In this document: positions 1 to 10,913 of the stretch, piece by piece
Layout: the number at the start of each line of letters is the position of its first letter
Position numbering within the stretch: the first letter of the stretch is position 1
Assembly (NCBI GenBank): GCA_038049695.1
Contig: CP142456.1
Location: 75,105,422 to 75,169,421, forward strand
Direction of reading: 5' to 3'
Length of the DNA: 64,000 nt
From: Cinnamomum chago
Lineage: Eukaryota; Streptophyta; Magnoliopsida; Laurales; Lauraceae
Program-made: the position numbers and the translations under genes
The notes under the pieces: generated by a model
Database searches by the model: none
What the model was told of the DNA's origin: nothing
What the model saw: only the letters and a program-made list of their open reading frames with translations

Positions 1-170
1 AGGGAAAGGATGATTGGCTGAGGCTGATTTTTTGTACATAGGAGGGCACCAGATCTTCAAATCCCACTAGGTCCCATGCCGAGGTGGGCTAACAGGTGGG
101 CTCCACAGCGCTTTCTGTGCGCACCTTGCACATAGGATCTGGGTGCATGCGTGCGTGCGTCATATGATCC

Positions 171-575
171 ATAATGAATTATCCTACTAGGCTACTATAT
201 TCTAGTATATCTAGCATGGTACAGTGACCAAGTAATGTTTGCCTGTTATCTTTCAATAGTTAAGGAAATGGGTATTGTGGGAGCTGCAATGCAGATGATC
301 CTAATGAGTTATCATACTAGACTACTATAATTAACTATATTCTAGTATATCTATCATGGTACAGTGACCAAGTAATGTTTGCCTGTTATCTTTTAAGAGT
401 TAAGGAAATGGGTATTGTGGGAGCTGCAATGCAGATGATCCTAATGAATTATCCTACTAGGCTACTATAATTAACTATATTCTAGTGTATGTACAGTGAC
501 CAAGTAATGTTTGCCCGTTATCTTTTAAGAGTTAAAGAAATGGGTATTGCGGGGGATGCAATGCAGTTGTTCGGG
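171..575. repeat. Three direct repeats of about 130-140 bp
   Basis: Three successive copies start near 173, 302 and 442 with a TAATGARTTATC motif and share the stretch CAGTGACCAAGTAATGTTTG. The third copy has drifted and runs on into unique DNA with an open frame to 680. Such an array is compatible with local unequal crossing-over across a former exon. No known family was recognised. Confidence 0.7.
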
Positions 576-998
576 CATATCAATGACTTCTTGACAACTT
601 ATTGTTATCATCATCAAATTCATTATCATAATCGAAGCATTATCCTGTCAGGATGGGATCAGGTTTGGGAGTTCTACTAAACTCGATTTGGTTCTCAAAG
701 CATGAAATGTTTTTTTTAATAGTCGACCATCAATGATGGAACCCTTCTCCCTTACCGAACCTTCTACAAGGTGTATCTTGCAATCAGTCTTCATTTTTAT
801 TTTTTTATTTTAAAGATTCTGAACAACTGAGCCTTTTCTATTTGGGTTAGTGTCCTCATTCATCATTCTTTATAATTTGTGAACTTGTAAGGTGTTTAGT
901 TGCATTTGGATCCAACTAAATCCTGTTCATCATTGCAGTCCAAGAAAGCAAAACGGAGGCTTCGAAAGCCAGAGATTGTTCCTGCTGCTTATGCAAAG
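489..998 (+). pseudogene. Exon-like pieces of an unrecognised gene
   Basis: Two pieces look like exons of one gene. The first is an open frame to 680 that includes a motif like RYLLRVKEMGIAGDAMQ. The second, 939-998, is 60 nt (20 codons, phase 0 at both ends), lies between a good acceptor (TTGCAG) and donor (GGTAATG), and encodes a basic stretch beginning SKKAKRRLRKPEI. The first piece overlaps the triple repeat at 171-575, in which the earlier copies are disrupted. I cannot name the family. It could be the end of a gene that starts left of the window, or a relic. Confidence 0.3.
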
Positions 999-1000
999 GT

Positions 1001-4000
1001 AATGAAGAAGCTCAACTTCTGTGGCTAGGATAATCAGATGCTGAAAGACGGAAGGAATACAATAAGATTTTTGTTAGAGTAACATATTTTGAATCTTTGA
1101 AAGAACATGGCCCTGTGTAACTGTGATGATTAGAGAAATAGAGAAGAGTCGCATATCCTTGTGACTAAAAGTGTGCAAACACTTCTTGATTGGGCAATCT
1201 CTTGTTACTAACCCAAACTGCCAAGAGAAGTAACTGTCGTCTCCTTGATAGGTTGTATTTTTTTTTTCTGCCATTTCTTTCTTTATATGCATATTACATT
1301 ACGAGTCATTGTTCGATTCAAATTGCCTATATAAATCCACCTGAGTGGGCCGTACTAGGGAGCCACTTTAATCTTGAATGTGGTTCATGTGCTGGTGTGT
1401 AGATGCCATGAAGAGGTAAAAAAAGGTCGGTTCCAGTTTTCTTTCTCAAAAAAAAAAAAAAAACAAACAAACTGAGTGCATGTTTTCGATGCTTGGATTT
1501 CTCTTATCATGAATTTCTATTATCTCTTGGTTTCTAGATTTCTTTGATTTCTGGTGAAGAAATTTCTGTTTAGATGATGATGGAAGTATATCTGAAATCA
1601 AATTTATTTTTAAACCAAAGAAATATTTTGTTTGGATGAGTCTTGAAACATTTTTAAGGAAAGGGGTTTAATGATTGTTGCATTTAAATTTCTTTCTCCT
1701 TACCTGACGTACATGCACCATCTAAGAACAAGCACACGTACATATGCAGCTATGGTTTTGGAAGTATCTAATTCCTCTCTACTAGAATTCATGCAAGCTG
1801 AGGATTCTCTCTCTCTCTTTTTTTTTATTAGCTTTTCAAGGTGTACAGGGGTTAGGGAACAACATAAATCTTCAATATATCAGAAGCCTTTTTTGGATTC
1901 CTGAAACTCTGGTCACCTGGTAACTCAAAGTGCCTGGAATTCCCATGTAGATCAGGTTATCTACATCCCTAGTGCTACTGTTTGGAGTTTGGATTCCTCT
2001 TTGGAAGCGTCTTAGATTATTTATATGGCTTCCTCTGGCTCTCCTACTCTCCTGCAACTCTTAACCACCAACACTGATCCTACTTATATTCTGCAACTGC
2101 CCTTGTCATCAGTGCCCGTAAGTTGGGTTACGGAGAACATGATGGATTGTGTGTAGTGAGCAATAGGATTGAGTGAAAGTACATCAACACAATAACCTTA
2201 CATGTATGGGATATAGCTTAGAAGATGATAGTGATGATGAAGAATGCTGCTAAACATATCTGGCCGTCCATAGTCCAGCATCCACTGCAATTCAGTTGTT
2301 CCATATCATACATCACAATTCACAACAGCTCAATCTTCCAAGGACATTAAAAAAAGAAAAGAAAAATCAAGACAGCCGGTAACCTGGACATCAGCAACTC
2401 AAGTTAGGAACGAGTGATTTCCAACTATCCCAACAAATTCCAAGTTTCCTCCATAATTGCAAGGAGTACTTCATGCACTCAAAACGGACCAAAAGTGTAC
2501 AAAAATGTGTTTGACCAACTTTATGGGTTTCAGACTTGGAACTTCAGCTATTTAAATTATAATCTAATGTTGTTCTGGGAAATAGCTGTAGCCAATACAT
2601 GCTGGTATTGTTTGGGACTGACCCAATCAGACTTTGCTGTAATTTGCGAAATGGCCCATCACTGTAGCTTGCCTTAATATTCCATTGAAACCTTTGTATT
2701 TGATGAGCTTTCCGTCGTTAAACTGTGTGATTCGTGTCTAAAAATTAAATATTCAGGTCAGATTCATGGTTTGAGAAGAGTAGAACGGATACTAGTTCAT
2801 TATCATACATTTTTTTTTAACTGGTCCGCGTTTTACCTTAAATAAAATAAAGTTGGAGAAGTTAGGGTTTCAACTTTCAAATACCATCGAAATCTACACC
2901 AGTTGCAGCCAAAATCACGATGGTTTGCAAATATAGGTCCGGCCTATGGGATGCATGTCAACCATGGAAGGGGAAAGGAAAGGGCCTTCATGTGACAAGG
3001 GCACGTGTAAAACGTGGCAATCATCTATTATTCTCTCTCTCTCTCTCTCTTCATTTAATGGTTTCAAATTAAATAATTCTTAGCCCATAAATAATGTCTT
3101 TTTTTTTTTTTTTTTTTCATTGTGACCAATTTAATAGCTATAATCCTATAACGAATTTGTTTACATTAGAATGCATTGGTACTGAATACACATGAATTCA
3201 TGATTAAATGAATTTCATGAAAGGAATATTAAAGAGGTGAAGTATGAATGACATGAGGCGAGAAGTAATTAATATATGATAGAAATGTAGATATAGGTCC
3301 TTCACTTTCTAATGATTTCAATCACTTGGGTGACGAGTGGGTATTTATTTTCTATTATTTCTTGGTTTTCTTTTGATTGAAAGGGATGCAATTTGATGGT
3401 CATATTTGTATATATGCATTGGATCTTCATTCTTAATCAGCGATGACATGAATTTCTATGTACTCTTTGCAAACCAACGACTATGTAGATGGCCCTTAAT
3501 AATGATTGTGAAAAGGCTGGATTGATCATAAGCAGGTTCAAGTGGGTCCTGCATGCCAATAGCCACCTACTCTCCTATTCTGTAGTCGATGCATGACATC
3601 ACTTAAATAAGCTGCTTCTGGTTTATGTATATATAAATTCGAACTTGTTGGATAACTACGAGTGCAGATTCGTTATCCATTCATTAATGGCCAAAATGCT
3701 CACTATCTATCCTCACTCTCTCTCTCTACTTAATTTTTATAATTTAGTTTGCCTAGAATCTTGATCATTTGTCCAGAGATGACAAATTAGACCTTTGAAA
3801 TTGAATTTGGGCAGCGACTATACCATGTCATTCATTGTATATCCATCCTACCAAAATTCACCAGTTACATATGATCTCTGTTTTTTCTTCTTCTTTAAAC
3901 TTTTTCTTATTAAAAAAAAAAAAACTTCATGGTCAGATTAGAAGTACTTTTTATGTGGAGAGATGAGTCCATGCAGCTATCTAACTGATTTGACTTGGTG

Positions 4001-4427
4001 GCATGAATGTATGTTTTACTTAACATTTGTAAAAAAAACTATCATACATATTATGCATGGCAAATTTAACAGATTATATGCCTTTGATCGAACTTAAAAA
4101 AAACTTGGGTCAATCATTATACATAAAGAGCCATTCCAAAATAGACTCAAACTTATGCTGCAAGAGGCATTTGATATAAATGAGTGAAATCATATCCTCC
4201 TAAATCCTAATCCCTTGACTTTATTTTTTTATTTTTTTTTGGGGTGGGTGGGATCTTGGGCTGTGGTTATGTCATTAAATTTCTCTTTTGTACCTAATAG
4301 ATATGATTATCTGCTGAGATATCGACACCTTAAATGGACTACTCATTCAGCTTTTACATGAACATTGGAATAGAAAACAGAGTAGGTGCCTGTTTTTGAC
4401 AAGTGCAGCTCTGTTTTTTGTGTTTAT
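1001..4427. other. Intergenic DNA, no gene seen
   Basis: AT-rich DNA with mononucleotide runs (for example T runs near 3100 and A runs near 3910), CT microsatellites near 3030 and 3715, and short open frames without codon structure or recognisable domains. I see no supported gene or complete transposon. Confidence 0.6.
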
Positions 4428-4979
4428 TGATGATGCCAAGAAGTGGTTTCGGGCACCACCGGTCAAGTGATATGTAATTAATGTAAAACTTAATGGAGAG
4501 AGAGAGAAAGAGAGAAGGGATTTATAGTGGTTCGGTCAGTATGACCTACGTCCACTTTAAATGATCACTTTACTACTTCGGGGAGGAGATTACAAAGTAG
4601 TCAGATACAATAATGATGTGTAGAATTCGAGAGATCCCCCTCTTCTCTGACAGGACTTCTCCTTTTATAGTCTTTCTCCAACGGGTGGGGAGATTCTCCA
4701 GGGATCTCCAATGATGTACGCTCCAGTCTGGTAGAGTCTCCCGCACTGTCCTCAACAGATGAGCATGCAAGATCTCCTCCGCGGGACTTGGTAAAAGCAG
4801 GTAGGTGAAACGACGTGATGACTTTGTCATACTGTGGATTTGGATCCGGCCTCAATGGGTAGATCAAGACCTGAGCTTATCATGGACTAAGGTCAGTTTG
4901 ATCCGACCCGTCGTCGTGGACCGAGCCACCTGGGCCTAACCTGTCATTGCGGACCGAATTATTTGGGCCTGGCCCATCA
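4428..4979 (-). repeat. 3' LTR (relative to the minus-strand element)
   Basis: Same 552 bp as 8826-9377, bounded TG...CA. On the minus strand it carries a CTATAAAAGG box (plus-strand CCTTTTATAG near 4662-4671). Open frames of 85 and 88 aa occur identically in both LTRs and are not genes. Confidence 0.93.
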
Positions 4980-4993
4980 TTTGCCCCTCAATG
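4980..4993 (-). other. Polypurine tract of the LTR element
   Basis: The DNA next to the inner edge of the 3' LTR reads, on the minus strand, ATTGAGGGGCAAA. This is the purine-rich tract expected for plus-strand priming directly upstream of a 3' LTR. Confidence 0.7.
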
Positions 4994-5089
4994 TCTCGCG
5001 CCAAAGAAGGCTTTGAAAGGGAGACATTATTAAAATCCAAGCTTCTTCATGTCAAGCACTTTAAACCCTCTTTTAATATATGCCCTCCG

Positions 5090-5830
5090 CGTAGGGGGTC
5101 CGGGGGTGTCCCCCGGCGGTGGTCGAGCAGACCGGTCAGCTCGCAGGGGTCCAGGGGGCAGCGCCCCCGGCAGGGGTTCGGGGGCTGGCCCCCCGGCTAG
5201 GGGCTAGGGGGCAGCGCCCCCGGACCAAAAAAAAATCTTGCTGGCAAGACGGAAGTGCTGAACGGGGCAGGTGCAGGGCGCCCAGGCTGCAATGCTTGCT
5301 GCTGGGTGCCCAGCCTGGGCGAGGAGCATGGAGGAGATGGGCGAGAGCGAGGAGCGCGTGCGCGCGGATGCTGGGCGCCCAGCCTGCTGCTGGGGTGCTG
5401 GGCGCCCAGGCTGCTGGGATGCTTGGCGGCCAAGGGTGCTGGGCGCCCAAGGCACAGGCGAGGGCACTGCAGACGCGGGCGAGCGCGCTGCAGGAGCGGG
5501 AGAGGGCTCTGCGGCCGCGGGCGAGCGCGCTGCAGGAGCGGGCGAGGGCTCTGCGGCCGAGGGCGAGGGCGCTGCAGGCGCGGGCGAGAGCGGGCACGGG
5601 CGAGCGCAGGCGGGTGTGGGCGCGGGCGCGGGCGAGCGCGGGCACGGGCGAGCTCAGGCACGCGCAGGAGTGCGCGTGGGCGCTGGTGGGCCAGCGCGGG
5701 CGAGGGCGCTGGTGCATGTGGGCGCCCAGCCTGTTGCTGGTGCTGGGCGCCCAGGCTGGTCTGCTGCTGGTGTTGGGCGCCCAGGCTGCTGGGTGCTGGT
5801 GCCTGTTGCTGCTAGGCGAGATTTTTTTTT
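5090..5830. repeat. GC-rich low-complexity block inside the LTR element
   Basis: This strongly GC-rich block is built of degenerate GGGCGCCC and GGGCGAG units and ends in a long T run (5821-5843). It occupies the place where pol would lie in a full element. All six frames stay open for long stretches only because of the GC bias, which gives spurious Ala/Arg/Gly-rich open frames. The GGGCGCCCAGG motif recurs in the N-terminal half of gag (7450-7620), so the block may derive from the element's own gag leader region by duplication. Confidence 0.75.
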
Positions 5831-6059
5831 TTTTTTTTTTTTTTATTTTTTTTTTAACAATTGAATGGCTGCTGTGCCAATGTGGGCGAGCACTCGGGTG
5901 AGCAGGCTACTCCAGTCCATCAAGTACCGAGAGATGCTGATCCAGGCGAGCAAAGAGGAAAAATGGCAAGCTGTTTTTGGGCGAGAGGACCGTATTAGGC
6001 CAGCGCTAATTTAATGTAGTCCTTTGTAGATGACCCGAGTTTCAGGATCCTGCCTTTTG

Positions 6060-6540
6060 AGATCGTGCTTTTGGCGCCCCATGAAAGAGCCGCTAAGTTT
6101 AGGGAGTGGCTGCCTGTTTGAAAACAGTGCAGAGGTAGGCCAAGCTTCTTTGACGACCCGCGAGAGAGCCGCTAAGCTGGAGATATGCTGCCTGTTTGAG
6201 AACAGTGCAGAGGTAGGCCAAGCTTCTTTGACGACCCGCGAGAGAGCCGCTAAGCTGGAGATAGGCTGCTGTTTGAGAACAGTGTAGAAGCCAAGCTTTT
6301 TTGGCGACCCGCGAGAGAGCCGCTAAGCTGGATATATAGGCTGCCTGTTTGAGAACAGTGCAGAGGCCAAGCTTTTTTGGTGACCCGCGAGAGAGCCGCT
6401 AAGCTGGATATATAGGCTGCCTGTTTGAGAACAGTGCAGAGGCCAAGCTTTTTTGGCGACCCGCGAGAGAGCCGCTAAGCTGGATATATAGGCTGCCTGT
6501 TTGAGAACAGTGCAGAGGTAGGTCAAGCTTTTGGCGATCC
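6060..6540. repeat. Tandem array, about 76-bp unit, six copies
   Basis: Units contain GAGAGAGCCGCTAAGCTGG followed by a GCCTGTTTGAGAACAGTG segment. The first motif recurs at about 6162, 6240, 6313, 6389 and 6465, with a diverged copy near 6083. The array touches the 3' end of gag. Confidence 0.85.
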
Positions 6541-8773
6541 ATGAGATGATTCACCTCGCCTGGACCTGCTGATTTCCTCAGCATTTATATATTTTTGAGT
6601 TTTTGACAACAGCTCTGGCATGCTCTTTGGTGGTCGCTTCATTACTGAAAAGAGGAAACGGGATGAGCGGAGGCCTCCCAGAAAGGCGGTCATGGTGACT
6701 TTCTCGTTGGGCTCCTCGACTTGGAGGACCTCCTCGTTAAAACGAGTGAGGTAACTCCTTAGACTCTCATCTTGTTCCTGTTTTATGCTGAGTAGGTGGG
6801 TGGCAGGCTTCTGGTGGCGGTGTCCTCCAATGAAGTGCGACACGAAGGACTTGCTTAGTTCTGCAAAGGTGGAGATGGAGGTTGGGGCGAGACTGGAGAA
6901 CCATTGCCTTGCAGAGCCCTTCAATGTAGTTGGAAATGCTCTACACATGATCTCGTCAGGGATGTTGTGTAGTTGCATTAGGGTTTTGTAAGTTTCCAAG
7001 TGATCCAGCGGGTCCTTGGTTCCATCAAAAGTCTCTATGGTTGACATTTTGAATTTTTTGGGGAGTGGATAGTTCGCCACGGCTGGTTTGAAGGGTGTGT
7101 CTGTTCGCTGTACCAGGTAGTCAATAGATTCTGGTACCTGTGCCTTCATGGCATTGAAGACGTTGCCAATCTGATTTTGCATCTCTTTGAACTTCTCATC
7201 CCAAAGGTTGGGAGCTTCTCTGGATTGACCTTGGAACTGACTCTCGTCTTCCAGGCTGTAATTCCCACTTCCCATCTCCTGGAAATCAGGATCCTCATGA
7301 TTGGAAGCAGAGGGAGGGGGTGGAAGTCCACCGTGATTCGACCCGCCCGGGGGAGGGGGTGCGTCGAGATGAGAGCGGCCTTCAGGATCAACCAGGAGTC
7401 TTCCGTGTGGGACGACCGGCGGAGCTCCATCAGATGTCCCCTGGGCATGGGTGGCATGATGACGGGCGCCCAGGGCGCCATGAGGATGGGCGCCCAGGGC
7501 TTGGCCGCTCAGCTGTGGTCCTCGACCCTGGGCGCCCAGGGGTTGGGCGCTCAGGTGAGGGCGGCCTCGGTTGGCGCCTCGGCCCCGGGCACCATGTGGA
7601 CGGGCGCCCGGGTGAGGTGCCCCTCTGCGTGGAGCGACCAGTTGCTCCGAGAGTGGTGCTTCCTGCGGTCCTGCACCTAGCGCTCCTCCCTGACTCGCCA
7701 GCATGAGCTGCAGTATTTGTTGGTCTTGAGTTACTAACTGCTGCATGGTCTCCAGCATCTGCTGGGGACATTGGCGGACGCACATACATTGGGCTGGGGG
7801 CTTCAGCCCCCTCCAAATTGGGACAAAGCCCATAAGGGCCCTAAGGGCCCTTAAGCCCAGCCCCCACTTAAAAATACCCTAAGTCCCCAGTCTCCCCACG
7901 TTCCCTTCCCTTTCCACTTTAACCTAAACAGTAAACCCCTGGCTAGTGGCTACTGACATCGACATGAAGCCATCCCTCACTCCGGCAGGCGGCAGGGCAA
8001 GTACTCATATCTATCTTACTCTCTCTCTCTCTCATTAGGTAAAAGAAGACAATGAAAAGATGTTTGCTCTCTTGAAAAATAATGTTTGTTTTTCCTTAGA
8101 GCATGTTGGTTTGTGATTCCTTGATCCAAACAGGCATGCCATTGGAGCTCTCCAAACTAGTGGAGTGATGCTACCTATGGTGGTCAGCACTAGGACAGAA
8201 GGGTGTCACCTTTTCCCACTTCAAGTTTTTATACTTTTATTTTTGTTCCCATTATTTCATATGTTAATAAAACCTCACGTAGGCTTTAAATGGTGATTAT
8301 GACGTTGTTATATTTTGATGAAGATGATGATGTGGAATGGGCCCAATGGCAATGGGCTTGATTTTTTATGAGAGTTTGTTCCTAATTCCTATCAAGAAAA
8401 AAATGGCTGTTGAATTTTGCTTTCAAAGTGGTTTTTGCGGTTGAGATCCTTTTTTAAAATAAGAAAATCTGTTTTGGAGAGACCCCGGCCCGAATATTCT
8501 CTTTGTTGATATATGAAGGTTCTAACTTTGGCTAACATGTAAAGGTTTGTAAATGCAAAACATTTTCTCTTTTGCGAAAAATAAAGCTAAGAAATAGCAA
8601 TTGGCCTTTTCAAGTGACTATCTTAAGCCCCCCCCAAGTCAAAATCCTGGGTCCGCCACTGGCTGGGGAAAGGGAGCGGGAGCATTCGGTACAGGGTTGG
8701 TCGGTGGAGGATTACCCTCGCCCTCGCGCAAGGGGTTACCATCTTGTCGCCTTGTTGATCTGGTGATCGGCAT
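6523..8773 (-). pseudogene. gag: gag of the LTR element, split by a hAT insertion
   Basis: The minus-strand gag starts at an ATG at 8773, runs to 8670, is broken by a hAT element plus one copy of its 8-bp target duplication (7769-8669), and continues 7768 to 6523. Removing the insertion gives 1350 nt, an open frame of 449 codons. The C-terminal part has the retrotransposon-gag signature: a TFDGTKDPLDHL-like start, the FPTTLKGSARQWF block, then ESLRSYLTRFNEE. The N-terminal half is Pro/Gly/His-rich with repeats. No zinc knuckle is seen. With the hAT in place, an ATG at 7833 inside the transposon could still start a 436-aa gag with a foreign N-terminus. Gag would form the particle that packages the element's RNA. 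Confidence 0.85.
7769..8661. mobile_element. hAT-like DNA transposon nested in gag
   Basis: The ends are CATTGGCGGAC and GTCCGCCACTG, inverted repeats of each other apart from the second and third bases. A perfect 8-bp target duplication GCTGGGGA lies at 7761-7768 and 8662-8669, the length typical of hAT elements. The 893-bp interior shows no transposase. The termini are very like those of the hAT element at 31531-32484, so both belong to one family. Excising the element with one duplication restores the gag frame. Confidence 0.85.
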
Positions 8774-8804
8774 GACTTTGTTGAAAAAAGGAAATTCTTT
8801 TCGT

Positions 8805-8822
8805 TTCCCACAGACGGCGCCA
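8805..8822 (-). other. Primer-binding site of the LTR element
   Basis: Three bases inside the 5' LTR the minus strand reads TGGCGCCGTCTGTGGGAA. It begins with the TGGCGCC typical of plant Gypsy elements primed by a tRNA 3' end (tRNA-Asp type in related sites). Its position fixes the direction of the element as minus. Confidence 0.8.
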
Positions 8823-8825
8823 AAC

Positions 8826-9377
8826 TGATGATGCCAAAAAGTGGTTTCGGGCACCACCGGTCAAGTGATATGTAATTAATGTAAAACTTAATGGAGAGAG
8901 AGAGAAAGAGAGAAGGGATTTATAGTGGTTCGGTCAGTATGACCTACGTCCACTTTAAATGATCACTTTACTACTTCGGGGAGGAGATTACAAAGTAGTC
9001 AGATACAATAATGATGTGTAGAATTCGAGAGATCCCCCTCTTCTCTGACAGGACTTCTCCTTTTATAGTCTTTCTCCAACGGGTGGGGAGATTCTCCAGG
9101 GATCTCCAATGATGTACGCTCCAGTCTGGTAGAGTCTCCCGCACTGTCCTCAACAGATGAGCATGCAAGATCTCCTCCGCGGGACTTGGTAAAAGCAGGT
9201 AGGTGAAACGACGTGATGACTTTGTCATACTGTGGATTTGGATCCGGCCTCAATGGGTAGATCAAGACCTGAGCTTATCATGGACTAAGGTCAGTTTGAT
9301 CCGACCCGTCGTCGTGGACCGAGCCACCTGGGCCTAACCTGTCATTGCGGACCGAATTATTTGGGCCTGGCCCATCA
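8826..9377 (-). repeat. 5' LTR with promoter TATA box
   Basis: 552 bp, TG...CA, essentially identical to 4428-4979 and followed by TTTAT. On the minus strand a CTATAAAAGG box lies at about 9059-9068, the likely core promoter for the gag RNA. A (GA)n stretch is present near 8894-8913. Confidence 0.92.
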
Positions 9378-9382
9378 TTTAT

Positions 9383-10913
9383 AATAGTCAAGACTACTCT
9401 TACCTTACCTCTACTTGTCTCGATTCATTTGTCAACCCATCTGTTTGGTGTGTGGTTGTTAGCACGAATACATGTATGCAAGAGCAGTGAGCAGCACCAG
9501 TTTGGTTGTTGACCGTTGAATTTTGAGAATTGGGTATGCCATGTATGCTTTAGTAGGTGGACACATGGCATCATCCGATTGAGTATGATCACCTGCGAGG
9601 GTCCCTCTGATTATCCGAACTACTTTGTTATAATTTTGAGTCCTAAATCCTCTGAGATTGGTCATTCGGTAGAGTCCATAAACTGAGAGTTATGAGAATC
9701 TGAATTGCTCAAATGATCCTTCTCTTGTATGAGTCCCTATAAAATTCAACTCCAATAACTATAAATGCTTGAACTTTTTTAACATATATTTTTATAAGAA
9801 AAATATTTTTTTGGTAAGTTATCAATTTGACCAAAAAAAGTTCACTTATCCCAAAACCAATTGGTGATTGGAAATGGCACAATAATGGTTTATGGCGAGG
9901 GTGACATACCAGGCTCTGATACCGCTTGTAGGATCTTACACTCCATTGAGCTACCACTTATCCCAAAATCAATTGGTGATGGGAAATGACACAACAATGA
10001 TTTTATAGTGAGGGCTCGGGCTCGGGCTCGATCACAATTATGACCGCTTAGAAGCGAGGGTGGACGTTGACCTCAACAGAATTTCACAGTAAGCATAGCT
10101 ATTCTAGGCCCAATCTTTATTGGAGTGAAATTCCACAGGAGAAGAGAGAACATTTGTCTCAACTAATTTAGATTTTTCATACATGATTCCACCATATAAC
10201 ACAGAAAAGAAAAAAAAGAATTGTTTGGGAAAATCTGTGAGTTTGAATTAGAACACATCCCTGCACTGGATCAGCGAGCTGGGCCACCCTACACTAAAAG
10301 TAGGTCCCTGGCCCTGGCTCAGCAAACATTGTATGATGATCTACACTATTTCTTCTTCCTGTTACTGCCGTGAAGTTGGAGTTTCTCGACTGGTACATAC
10401 AGTTATTTGGCTGCCACTGAAATTCTAAGATTTTTAAGGAATGATTTCCAAGTCTAAAAGTAAAACATATAGACTAGAGTTTATTTGTTTGCATTGAATG
10501 CATAGAGATTTATGCATAAATGAGCACCACCTAAAGATTATTAAAGATGCGGGGTGAAAAATATAACGTGGAGATATAAGTAGATGGAATCTTGACTTTC
10601 CTAATATTAAACTACTAAGGTGATGGCTGGGTATTCGTTCGTATCTTCTCTTTTTTCAATTTTTATTGGAAGAGAGGTTATTTGATGATCTTTTTTATAT
10701 ATTTATTTTTGGTGCTTCATCTTTAACCACTTAAAAAAAATACGATCCTGAGCATTAAATTACATTAAACAAGCAGCCACTAAATGTCCATCATCTATGC
10801 TACTCCATGATTTTAAAAATCAGTTGGACTTGGCTGTGTCATCCTTGACTCCTCCAATGCAATTATTGCTTTTAATGGGTATCGAATGAGAGAGAAGGTC
10901 GAATGCAGGTTCG
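9383..10913. other. Intergenic DNA with a dispersed repeat family
   Basis: No gene is seen. At 9848-10080 a segment (TATCCCAAAAYCAATTGGTG...) occurs twice in tandem, about 111 bp apart. A diverged single copy lies at 41215-41345, so this is a dispersed repeat of unknown class, probably an LTR fragment. The rest is AT-rich, with the presumed promoter of the transporter gene at its right end. Confidence 0.6.

Larger units (their letters stand above)
4428..9377 (-). mobile_element. Non-autonomous Gypsy-type LTR retrotransposon (TR-GAG-like)
   Basis: Two 552-bp direct repeats (4428-4979 and 8826-9377) begin TG and end CA and are flanked by the 5-bp target duplication TTTAT (4423-4427 and 9378-9382). 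On the minus strand the order is LTR, primer-binding site, gag, filler, polypurine tract, LTR. Gag is the only coding region; no protease, reverse transcriptase, RNase H or integrase was found, so the element needs enzymes supplied in trans. I saw one difference between the LTRs (AAGAAG against AAAAAG near their left ends), so insertion is very recent. A hAT transposon is nested at 7769-8661. The architecture matches the class known in plants as TR-GAG elements. The gag resembles Tat/Ogre-type Gypsy gag, which is an inference from motif look. Confidence 0.93.

Noticed and set aside
4573-4867. Minus-strand open frames of 85 and 88 aa, repeated at 8971-9265
   Set aside because: They lie in the LTRs and are identical because the LTRs are; no protein family.
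5119-5901. Open frame of 260 aa on the plus strand, and others up to 193 aa on the minus strand, in the GC-rich block
   Set aside because: Ala/Arg/Gly-rich low-complexity translation in all frames; the openness comes from GC bias inside a retrotransposon.
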